From Kiritimatiellia bacterium (GTDB taxonomy: Bacteria; Verrucomicrobiota; Kiritimatiellia; RFP12; UBA1067), in NCBI GenBank assembly GCA_017965685.1, contig JAGCPM010000132.1:1-14767 (forward strand): a DNA stretch of 14,767 nucleotides. The letters run 5' to 3'. A program made the position numbers and the translations under genes. Under the pieces are notes generated by a model. That model was not told where the DNA came from. It worked only from the letters and a program-made list of their open reading frames with translations, and searched no databases. Positions 6,122 through 12,580 of this stretch are shown piece by piece; within the stretch, counting starts at the first letter, position 1; each line of letters starts with the position of its first letter.

Positions 6122-7235
6122 CGCCTTCCTTCAGCTTGTCCTGCTCCCAGTTAGCCAGGATGTCGCAAATGACGTAGTTCTTGCCGGGAACTTCCTGCCT
6201 GAGCCTGAGGCGACCGACGAACTCGCCAGCCTCGCCGACATATCCGGGACGGCGCACCGCGACTTCCATGACAGGCAGCGGAGCGTTCGCGTCCTTGCCC
6301 TTGAGTTCCTTCATCGCCTCTGGCGTGAACTCGACAATCGCGTACATGTTCTCGTTGTCGGCGCTCACTATACGGCCCTTGTCGCCTGTGGGAAGCGTGT
6401 TGACCGTATTGCCGCCGCCGCGCGTTCCGCCGGCCGCAACGAGCGCTTCCTTGAGCATGTTGTTGAGACGCTTGTTGTTCTCGAGCGCGGTCGCGAGGTC
6501 GTCCTTGGCCGCGTTGGCCTCTTCCTGCGCGGTCGTGACCTCGTCCTTGAGAGAGGTGATCTCGCTGTTGAGGTCGTCTATCTGCGACTTGACCTTCACA
6601 ATCTGCTTCTCGAGCTCGGACTTCTCGCCTTCGAGGGTTTCGATCTTCTTGTTCTTCTGCTCGATGGTCACCTTGTCCTGGCGAGCCTCGGGCTTGAGCT
6701 TGTTAAGCTCGGCGACGAGAGGGTCGAACCTCTCCCTCAGGCTCTTGAGCTCGGCGCGCGTGTTGTTCAGTTTCTCCTGCTGAGTCTGGCACGAGGCGAG
6801 GAGCTTCGCGAGGAGCTCATCCTCGGTACCCTGCCCTTTCATGAGCGGCCTGTCGCCGTCCATCACGGGATTGCCCTCGGCGTCAAGCACGTAGACCGTG
6901 CGCAGCTGCTCGCGAATCGCCTGATTCTCCCACGAATAGGTCGCGAGGTTGTCCTGCTCGAGATACTGCTTGTAGTCCTCAAGCACGTTCTCGGTGTCGG
7001 GCGTATCGATGATCTTCGCCTCGACCGGAGACGAATCGACTTCGAGTTTCGCAACGACATCCTTGTTCGGCTCGGCGTTCTCGATCGTGCTCGCGATGCG
7101 GACGATGTAGTCCTCCTGCAACCTGTTGCGGTCGGTCAGCGTCTTGCGTTTCGCATTCAGCTGCGACTCGAAATACAGTCCTCCGACGGCCAACGCCAAG
7201 AAGACGTACACGAAAACATGTAGTATTTTGCTCAT
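6102..7235 (-). CDS. Membrane-anchored coiled-coil protein of unknown function
   Basis: The 377-residue product has one N-terminal membrane segment (about 5-22, LHVFVYVFLALAVGGLYF) with a short cytoplasmic start, so most of it probably lies outside the inner membrane. Residues 23-137 are mixed, with a YVLDAEGNPVMDGDRPLMKG stretch. Residues 138-265 form a long heptad-rich coiled coil (many Lys/Glu, EGEKSELEKQIVKVKSQ). A Gly/Thr linker (269-282) leads to a compact beta-rich C-terminal domain (283-377: KGRIVSADNENMYAIVEF, FVGRLRLRQ, NYVICDILANW, GDVVF). I know no function for this architecture. It is the first gene of the operon, 26 nt after a predicted transcription start, with an AGGGG SD-like sequence. 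An envelope structural or assembly role is inference. Confidence 0.85.
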   Translation of the reverse strand: MSKILHVFVYVFLALAVGGLYFESQLNAKRKTLTDRNRLQEDYIVRIASTIENAEPNKDVVAKLEVDSSPVEAKIIDTPDTENVLEDYKQYLEQDNLATYSWENQAIREQLRTVYVLDAEGNPVMDGDRPLMKGQGTEDELLAKLLASCQTQQEKLNNTRAELKSLRERFDPLVAELNKLKPEARQDKVTIEQKNKKIETLEGEKSELEKQIVKVKSQIDDLNSEITSLKDEVTTAQEEANAAKDDLATALENNKRLNNMLKEALVAAGGTRGGGNTVNTLPTGDKGRIVSADNENMYAIVEFTPEAMKELKGKDANAPLPVMEVAVRRPGYVGEAGEFVGRLRLRQEVPGKNYVICDILANWEQDKLKEGDVVFAD

Positions 7236-7267
7236 AGTAGGCTTGCCCCTATTTCGATTATGGGAAA

Positions 7268-7296
7268 ATTATACAAAATTTTTCCGCAAAGGGCAA
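7268..7296 (-). promoter_or_regulatory. Sigma-70-type promoter of the 11-gene leftward operon
   Basis: Reading leftward, TTGCCC (7296-7291) and a perfect TATAAT (7273-7268) are separated by 17 nt. The expected start near 7261 leaves a leader of about 26 nt before the ATG at 7235, containing AGGGG as a weak SD. No other convincing promoter was seen inside the operon, where genes overlap or nearly abut. The element lies back to back with the tgt promoter, and the two polymerase footprints would overlap. Confidence 0.7.
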
Positions 7297-7304
7297 CTGT
7301 TTTT

Positions 7305-7313
7305 TGATACAAT
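7305..7313 (+). promoter_or_regulatory. Extended -10 promoter of tgt, likely leaderless
   Basis: TGATACAAT (7305-7313) matches the extended -10 form TGnTAtAAT. No good -35 is present at 16-18 nt; TTTCCG at 7281 is too far. Exactly 7 nt separate the hexamer from the tgt ATG, so transcription should begin on or next to the A of the start codon. There is no SD before tgt, which agrees with a leaderless message. Confidence 0.5.
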
Positions 7314-7320
7314 ATCCGAC

Positions 7321-8445
7321 ATGGCATTCATAGTGGAAAAGACAGACAACGCGACAAAGGCGCGTCTCGGGCGGCTGGAAACGGCTCACGGAGACGTTTT
7401 GACGCCTGTTTTCATGGATGTCGGCACGCTTGGCACGGTGAAGGCGCTCGAGCCGCGCGACCTCTTCGAGACCCGCGCGCAAGTCGTGCTCGGCAACACC
7501 TACCACCTCATGCTGCGGCCCGGCGCGGCAGTGATCGAGGCCGCAGGCGGGCTCCACTCCTTCATGAAATGGCCAGGTCCCATACTCACCGACTCGGGAG
7601 GATTCCAAGTCTTCTCGCTCGCGAGAAACCGCCGCCTCACTCCCGACGGATGCTTCTTCAACTCGCACATCGACGGTCACGAGTTCTTCCTTGGGCCGAA
7701 GGAGTCGATGGCTATGCAGCGCTCCATAGGTAGCGATATCGCGATGGTGTTCGACGAATGCCTTCCGTATCCGTGCGACAGGGAGCGTGCCGAGAAGTCG
7801 GTTTCCCTCACAATCGAATGGGCGCGGCGATCCAAGGAGGAGCCTCACGCGCCAGGACAGCAAGTCTTCGGCATCGTGCAGGGCGGAGTCTACGACGACC
7901 TTCGGCGATACTGCGCCGAGGAGCTCGTCAAGATCGGCTTCGACGGCTACGCGATCGGCGGAGTTTCCGTCGGCGAGCCGGAGGAGATGATGTACAAGGC
8001 GGTCGATGCTTCGGCGCCCTTCCTGCCCGAGGACAAGCCGCGCTACGTGATGGGTCTGGGAGTTATGCACCAGATGGCGGAATGTGTCGCGCGAGGTGTG
8101 GATATGTTCGACTGCGTGATCCCTACGCGCATCGCGCGCCACGGCACGGCCATCACCTGCAAGGGCAACGTGGCGATCAAGGCGGCGAAGTGGGCGTTCG
8201 ACCAAAGCCCTGTGGAGGAAGGCTGCGAATGCTACTGCTGCCGGAACTTCACGCGCTCGTACGTGCGCCACCTTCTGGCCTCCGGCGAAATACTCGGACT
8301 CAGACTTCTCACGATCCACAACGTCCACGCTCTCAACCGGTTCATGGAGGAGATGCGCGCGGCGATAGCGGATGGAACGTTTTCCCAATGGAAAGAACAG
8401 ACAAAAAAGGAAACAACACAAAATGAACGAGACGACAACGATTGA
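7321..8445 (+). CDS. tgt: tRNA-guanine transglycosylase Tgt
   Basis: Tgt swaps guanine 34 of tRNAs Asp, Asn, His and Tyr for preQ1, the key step of queuosine synthesis. The 374-residue product has the substrate-binding Asp91 in LTDSGGFQVFSL, the nucleophile Asp264 in MFDCVIPTR, VQGGVYDDLR, YAIGGVSVGE, and the zinc site Cys302/Cys304/Cys307 (CECYCC) with His333. The length is standard for bacterial Tgt. ATG 7321 begins the conserved N-terminus (MAFIVEKTD); an upstream in-frame start would run through the promoter and the neighbour. The C-terminal tail after about 357 (KEQTKKETTQNERDDND) is hydrophilic and overlaps yajC by 23 nt. The order tgt-yajC is widespread in bacteria. QueD and QueF upstream of Tgt in the pathway are encoded in the divergent operon. 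Confidence 0.96.
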   Translation: MAFIVEKTDNATKARLGRLETAHGDVLTPVFMDVGTLGTVKALEPRDLFETRAQVVLGNTYHLMLRPGAAVIEAAGGLHSFMKWPGPILTDSGGFQVFSLARNRRLTPDGCFFNSHIDGHEFFLGPKESMAMQRSIGSDIAMVFDECLPYPCDRERAEKSVSLTIEWARRSKEEPHAPGQQVFGIVQGGVYDDLRRYCAEELVKIGFDGYAIGGVSVGEPEEMMYKAVDASAPFLPEDKPRYVMGLGVMHQMAECVARGVDMFDCVIPTRIARHGTAITCKGNVAIKAAKWAFDQSPVEEGCECYCCRNFTRSYVRHLLASGEILGLRLLTIHNVHALNRFMEEMRAAIADGTFSQWKEQTKKETTQNERDDND

Positions 8446-8782
8446 AGCGGCTCCGGCTGCGGTGGAGATACAGCCTGCGGAGCAGACCGGCGCGACTGGA
8501 GCCGAAAGGCCCCAGCAGCAAGGCGGCTTCGGCATGTTCGTGCCGATGCTCCTAATTCTGGCGATCTTCTACTTTATGATGATCCGCCCGCAACAGCGCA
8601 AGGAGAAGGAGCGCCGCAAGATGATCGAGGAACTCCGCGCAGGAGCGAAAATCGTATTCGGCAACGGGATTCTCGGCACCATCATCGAGGCGACAGAGAA
8701 GACCTTCAAGGTCGAGACCGCGCCCGGAGTTTCGATGGAGGTTCTGCGCTCGGCGGTGCAGGGCGTAGCCGACGAGAAGTAA
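8423..8782 (+). CDS. yajC: Sec translocon accessory subunit YajC
   Basis: YajC is a small inner-membrane protein associated with SecDF and the SecYEG translocon. The 119-residue product has a Gln/Pro/Ala-rich leader (about 1-35), one membrane helix (36-54, FGMFVPMLLILAIFYFMMI), and then the family signature RPQQRKEKERRKMIEELRAG. A small beta-rich part follows with IVFGNGILGTIIEATE. The leader before the helix is longer than in E. coli YajC (110 residues in all), but the core is normal. ATG 8423 lies inside the end of tgt, with AAAAAGGAAA about 10 nt upstream. In many bacteria secD and secF come next; here a LysM protein occupies that place. Confidence 0.93.
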   Translation: MNETTTIEAAPAAVEIQPAEQTGATGAERPQQQGGFGMFVPMLLILAIFYFMMIRPQQRKEKERRKMIEELRAGAKIVFGNGILGTIIEATEKTFKVETAPGVSMEVLRSAVQGVADEK

Positions 8783-8797
8783 GGGGGCTCCAGCGCA

Positions 8798-9676
8798 ATG
8801 GCGTTCGTGAGGGGACGGCTCGGGATCGAATACAACACGACTCCCAGGAATGACGACGACGGTTTCCGCAAGGGACCGCTCGTCGCCGCCACCCTTCTCG
8901 TAGCCGCCATCATTGTGGCCGTAAACTTTGTCGCGCGCAAGGTGCGCGAGATGAAGGAGCCGGCGGAAGACGTTGCACCTGCCGTCACGGAATCGCCAAA
9001 ACCTTCCGCTATGCCGGCGGAAACGGAAAAGCCAAAGTCTTCGCCGAAACCTCGCGTGACAGAGACAATTCAGAGAGTCTCGCACAACAGGCCGCCGAAA
9101 CTCAAGCAACTTCTCGACCGGCTAGATGCCGCCGAGAAATCCGGCGACACGCTAGTCGCCATCGCGGCGATTGAAGACATCCGGGCATATCCAGGCGACG
9201 CGGCTGCAGACCTCGACGATCGGCTGGCGCGCAGGCTCGGGGAACTGAATATGATACGCCTCTGGGAAATGAAGGACGCGCGACTCGTCTCGGAGGTCAC
9301 GGTCCGGCCCGGAGACAACGCGACCCGCATAGCCCGCGCGAACGGCACTACTCTCGCCGCAATCAAGAAATTGAACAAGGCTGAGAACATCGACCTCGTC
9401 AAGTCCGGCACCAAGATAAAGGTTATGAGGTTGCCGCGATTCATCCTCGTAGTCCACCTACGGCTCAAGACGGCCGACTTGCAATTGAACGGCAAGTTCT
9501 TCAAGCGCTATGACATACAAGAAGCGACGGCCGCTGCGGAGAGCGGCTCATTCGAGGTCAAATCCGTCGCGTCCGAATTCCTCGCCGGACACGGGCTCAA
9601 GTTCGACCCTGAAACATCGAAGGAGCTCGACACCCTGATGCCGCGCTCCTCGATACTCGTGATTTCCGAAATGTGA
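8798..9676 (+). CDS. Membrane protein with a LysM domain and L,D-transpeptidase-like remnant
   Basis: The 292-residue product has a basic cytoplasmic N-terminus, one membrane helix (about 27-45), and a Pro/Lys/Glu-rich spacer (52-100). A helical region (101-162, RLDAAEKSGDTLVAIAAIEDI) comes next, then a LysM domain (about 166-210, EVTVRPGDNATRIARANGTT to GTKIKVM). LysM binds peptidoglycan glycan strands, so the protein likely links inner membrane and wall. After LysM, FILVVHLRLKTADLQLNGKFFKRYDI resembles the first strands of an L,D-transpeptidase (YkuD) domain, but the catalytic His and SHGC-type Cys motif are absent. The remaining 50 residues are unlike that family. It follows yajC by 15 nt with an AAGGGGG SD and ends flush against the convergent aldolase gene. 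Confidence 0.8.
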   Translation: MAFVRGRLGIEYNTTPRNDDDGFRKGPLVAATLLVAAIIVAVNFVARKVREMKEPAEDVAPAVTESPKPSAMPAETEKPKSSPKPRVTETIQRVSHNRPPKLKQLLDRLDAAEKSGDTLVAIAAIEDIRAYPGDAAADLDDRLARRLGELNMIRLWEMKDARLVSEVTVRPGDNATRIARANGTTLAAIKKLNKAENIDLVKSGTKIKVMRLPRFILVVHLRLKTADLQLNGKFFKRYDIQEATAAAESGSFEVKSVASEFLAGHGLKFDPETSKELDTLMPRSSILVISEM

Positions 9677-10495
9677 CTATTTGCCCGTCTTGGGCATCGT
9701 GTAGCCGTTGAACTTGTTGCTGTTGTAGAGCTTCTGCCCTTCCGGAACGGCGAGCCCCATCGACTTGCGGATCGCAAGAAAATCCTCGACAGACTTCTTG
9801 CCGACCTGCTGAAGTTTCGCACCATGTCCATCGGCAAGAAGCAGCACCTGGCAGTAGGCATCGGCGTTCTCGGCGAACCACTCCGCCTCCTCGACGTCCC
9901 TTCCGCCGCAGACTATGCCATGATTTTCCATGAAAACGACATTCGATTTCTTCGCAGCCTCGGCCACGTTTGCAGCCACTTCGTCGGTGCCGGGCGTGCC
10001 ATACGGCGCGAGCGGTATCTGGTTCAGGAATATGTCCGCCTCGGGATTGATTCCGTTCGGCGGCACGATTCCCGCAAAGAGAAACGCATTGCAATGCGGA
10101 GGATGGCAGTGCATGCAAGCGTTCATGCCTGTAGCCTTCATCATGGCGATGTGGACTCTGACCTCGCTCGTGCGCGGCCGGTATCCGCAAAGCTGTCCCG
10201 CCTCCATATCCACGAGGCAGATGTCCTCGGGTTTCATAAAACCCTTGCAGCAAAGGGTTGGCGTGCAGAGTATCAGGTCCTCGCCGACTCTAACGGAGAT
10301 GTTGCCTCCGTTGCCGTCGGTATACCCCTTATTGTATATGCGGCGCCCCATGTCGCATATCTGCTCCTTGACCTTCTCGATCGGCTTCGACCTGAAGAAT
10401 TTGTCGAGCTGGGCGCGCGTTTTCGGCTGGGGTCCGTTCTGCCAGTCGTACGCACAGTTGACGAGAGGCGGATTGATGTATAACTTGCTGTCCAT
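9677..10495 (-). CDS. Class II aldolase, probable rhamnulose-1-phosphate aldolase
   Basis: This zinc-dependent class II aldolase/adducin-family enzyme probably splits L-rhamnulose 1-phosphate into dihydroxyacetone phosphate and L-lactaldehyde. Family features are GNGGNIS (61-67), SEVRVH with the likely catalytic Glu111, the metal ligands His129 and His131 in MHCHPPHCNAF, and His192 in ENHGIV. The 272-residue length is near E. coli RhaD (274), though the MHCHPPH core also fits the fuculose-phosphate aldolase group, so substrate assignment leans on the rhaT-rhaA context. It has many cysteines (12), several around the metal site. ATG 10495 is one base after the RlmB-like stop, with AAAGGAA as SD. 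Its TAG directly abuts the TGA of the convergent LysM gene. Confidence 0.82.
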   Translation of the reverse strand: MDSKLYINPPLVNCAYDWQNGPQPKTRAQLDKFFRSKPIEKVKEQICDMGRRIYNKGYTDGNGGNISVRVGEDLILCTPTLCCKGFMKPEDICLVDMEAGQLCGYRPRTSEVRVHIAMMKATGMNACMHCHPPHCNAFLFAGIVPPNGINPEADIFLNQIPLAPYGTPGTDEVAANVAEAAKKSNVVFMENHGIVCGGRDVEEAEWFAENADAYCQVLLLADGHGAKLQQVGKKSVEDFLAIRKSMGLAVPEGQKLYNSNKFNGYTMPKTGK

Positions 10496-10496
10496 T

Positions 10497-11294
10497 TCAG
10501 TCGTTCCTTTGTCTGAGTATTTCGTAGAGGGTCACCGCCGCGGCGACACCCGCGTTGAGCGATTCGAATCCACCCGGCATCGGCAGCTCCGCCACAAAGT
10601 CGCAGTTCTCCCTGACGAGGCGCGAAACGCCCCGTCCTTCGGCACCAATGACGAGCGCTGCCTTGCCCTTGAAATCTATCTTCGTATATGGTCTGGCGTC
10701 TTCGCCCCAATCAAGCGCGGTCAGCCAAAAACCAGCATCCTTCAGCTCCTTCAGAGCACGCGGCAGGTTCACGACGTGCGCGACCTTGATATGCTCAGCC
10801 CCGCCTGCGGACGCCCGAACGACCGCAGGCGTTATCGAACACGCGCGATCCTCGGGTATCACCACTCCCGCCACTCCGACGGCACAAGCCGTCCTCAGTA
10901 TCGAGCCGACGTTCTGCGGATCTTCGAGATGGTCGAGGACGACGACGATTGCGTTTTCGTCCTCATATGAGTCTCTCAGTATATCCTCGAATCCGGCATA
11001 CGGATAACCGGTGGTTTTCAAGGCAACGCCTTGGTGGTGGCCGAAGCGAGTAAGTTTGTCGAGCTGGTCGCGGTCCATCGTCCGCACCACGATTCTTCGC
11101 GAGCGCGCTTCGTCGCGGATGCGGGCGATCTGTGCGTCCTCGTTCTCCATCGGCGGAGGAAGCACAATCTCGCTCGCCGTCCTTCTTCCGGCGGCGAGAG
11201 CCTCCTCCACGGGATTGCGCCCGTAGATCCACTCGCCGCCGGTCACAAGTTCCCTCGGACCCTTGTGGTGCCGCATATTCCGGTAGTTTCCCAT
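10497..11294 (-). CDS. rlmB: TrmH/SpoU-family RNA 2'-O-ribose methyltransferase (RlmB-like)
   Basis: This is a SPOUT-class enzyme that methylates a ribose 2'-OH using S-adenosylmethionine; RlmB acts on G2251 of 23S rRNA. The 265-residue product has the N-terminal substrate-binding domain (about 20-95, WIYGRNPVEEAL to HHQGVAL). The knot domain follows: motif 1 LDHLEDPQNVGSILRTA (120-136), ITPAVVRASAGGAEHI (154-169), motif 2 LVIGAEGRGVSRLV (214-227) and motif 3 LPMPGGFESLNAGVAAAVTL (237-256). ATG 11294 shares its A with the rhaA TAA (TAATG); a longer upstream frame is only rhaA antisense-frame shadow. The gene sits between rhaA and the aldolase, an unusual place for an rRNA methylase. Confidence 0.9.
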   Translation of the reverse strand: MGNYRNMRHHKGPRELVTGGEWIYGRNPVEEALAAGRRTASEIVLPPPMENEDAQIARIRDEARSRRIVVRTMDRDQLDKLTRFGHHQGVALKTTGYPYAGFEDILRDSYEDENAIVVVLDHLEDPQNVGSILRTACAVGVAGVVIPEDRACSITPAVVRASAGGAEHIKVAHVVNLPRALKELKDAGFWLTALDWGEDARPYTKIDFKGKAALVIGAEGRGVSRLVRENCDFVAELPMPGGFESLNAGVAAAVTLYEILRQRND

Positions 11295-12532
11295 TACCGC
11301 TTGAGAAGCACTTCCTTCTCGTACTTCTGAACTTTCGCGAACCAGCTCTCGTCGCCGGAAAGCCCGTTGCGTCTGCAGAACTCCGCCCAGACTTCCTCGG
11401 CCGGATAGTTCTTGTATTCCTCCTGAAGCACCAGCTGGTCGGTGAACTTGCCTTCGTCCTGCAGCTTCTTGAGCTGGGCGTTCGGCGTAAGCATCGCCTT
11501 CAAAAGTTCCTTCTGCATGTTGCGCATGCCAAGAACCCACGCCGCGACGCGGCAGATGGAGGCGTCGAAGTAGTCAAGCGCTATGATGAAGTTCTCAGGA
11601 CCCATCTTGACGATTTCCTGCGCGGCGGCGCGAAGATCGTCGTTCTGGCGTATGACATGGTCGGAGTCCCAGCGAACCGGCCGTGAGATGTGGAAGGCGA
11701 CCTTGCCGAAGAACATCAGGAACGAGCTGATCTTGTCCGCAACGTTCTCGGTAAGATGGAAGTGCCCCATGTCGAGTAGGGCGAGTATCTTGCGGCTTTG
11801 CGCATAGCCCATCACGAACTCGTGGGAATTCACGGTGTAGCTTTCCACGCCGATGCCGAAAAGCTTGGACTCGAAGCACGGAAAGACGCGCTTCTTGTCG
11901 TACTTGGCCTTCGTGAATATCTTGTCTAGCGAGTCGGCCATGCGCTTGCGCGGTCCGAGACGGTCTGAAGGCTCGTCCTTGTAACCGTCGGGACACCAGA
12001 AGTTGATGGAGCAGGTGGACTTCAGTTCCTTCGCGAAGTAGTCCGCTATTTCCAGGCACTTGATGCCGTGCTTGATCCAGAACTCGCGTATCTTCGGGTC
12101 GGGCGAGGAAAGCGAAAGTCCGTCCTTCATGTTGGGGTGCGAAAAGAAGGTCGGGTTGAAATCCAGCCCGTAGCCATTCTTCTTCGCCCACGCGACCCAC
12201 GGCTTGAACTGCTCGATGCCAATCTTGTCGCGATCGACGACTTTGTCCTTGTGGATGCCGTAGCAGGCGTGGAGGTTCACGCGGTGCTTGCCGGGGATTA
12301 GAGACATCGCGAAATCGATGTCCGCCATCAGCTGCTCCGGCGTGGTGGCCTTGCCGGGATAGTTGCCGGTCGTCTGGATTCCGTTCGAGGCGCCGCCAAC
12401 GGATTCAAACCCCCCGACATCGTCCCCCTGCCAGCAATGCATGGAGATCGGTATCTTCTGGAGGTCCGCAATCGCCTTCTCGGTATCAATGCCGATCTTG
12501 GCGAACTTTTTCTGTGCTTCCTTGTAGCTCAT
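11294..12532 (-). CDS. rhaA: L-rhamnose isomerase RhaA
   Basis: RhaA interconverts L-rhamnose and L-rhamnulose in the cytoplasm. The 412-residue product is close to E. coli RhaA (419) and begins with the conserved IPISMHCWQGDDVGGFE (27-43). The metal ligands fall at family spacing: Glu221 (CFESKLFGIG), Asp254 and His257 (LDMGHFH), Asp289 and Asp291 (RWDSDH). GNYPGKA (57-63) and DYFDASI (320-326) are also conserved. ATG 12532 is preceded by GGAAAGGCAGAAAAG. It follows rhaT by 48 nt of A-rich sequence (on the coding strand) with no terminator visible, and overlaps the RlmB-like start by one base. No rhamnulokinase (rhaB) or RhaR/RhaS regulator is present in the window. Confidence 0.95.
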   Translation of the reverse strand: MSYKEAQKKFAKIGIDTEKAIADLQKIPISMHCWQGDDVGGFESVGGASNGIQTTGNYPGKATTPEQLMADIDFAMSLIPGKHRVNLHACYGIHKDKVVDRDKIGIEQFKPWVAWAKKNGYGLDFNPTFFSHPNMKDGLSLSSPDPKIREFWIKHGIKCLEIADYFAKELKSTCSINFWCPDGYKDEPSDRLGPRKRMADSLDKIFTKAKYDKKRVFPCFESKLFGIGVESYTVNSHEFVMGYAQSRKILALLDMGHFHLTENVADKISSFLMFFGKVAFHISRPVRWDSDHVIRQNDDLRAAAQEIVKMGPENFIIALDYFDASICRVAAWVLGMRNMQKELLKAMLTPNAQLKKLQDEGKFTDQLVLQEEYKNYPAEEVWAEFCRRNGLSGDESWFAKVQKYEKEVLLKR

Positions 12533-12580
12533 TCTTTTCTGCCTTTCCGCCTTCGGTTGTTTTTTTGTTTGCCGTTCCTC

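Noticed and set aside
5997..7223. A 408-codon forward-strand ORF opposite the coiled-coil gene
   Set aside because: Its Leu/Arg/Val-rich translation is what the reverse of Lys/Glu-rich heptads gives. The opposite strand has a promoter, a membrane segment and a coherent coiled coil.
7258..8535. A 425-codon reverse-strand ORF covering tgt
   Set aside because: It is antisense to the clearly conserved Tgt and the start of YajC, and its Arg/His/Val-rich composition resembles no family.
9682..9696. Hairpin TGCCC/GGGCA near the convergent gene ends as a terminator
   Set aside because: It has only five base pairs, lies within the aldolase coding end and has no U-tract on either strand.
10497..11540. 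Long form of the RlmB-like gene starting at 11540
   Set aside because: The first 82 residues are only the shadow frame of rhaA. The ATG at 11294 gives the standard family start and a TAATG overlap.
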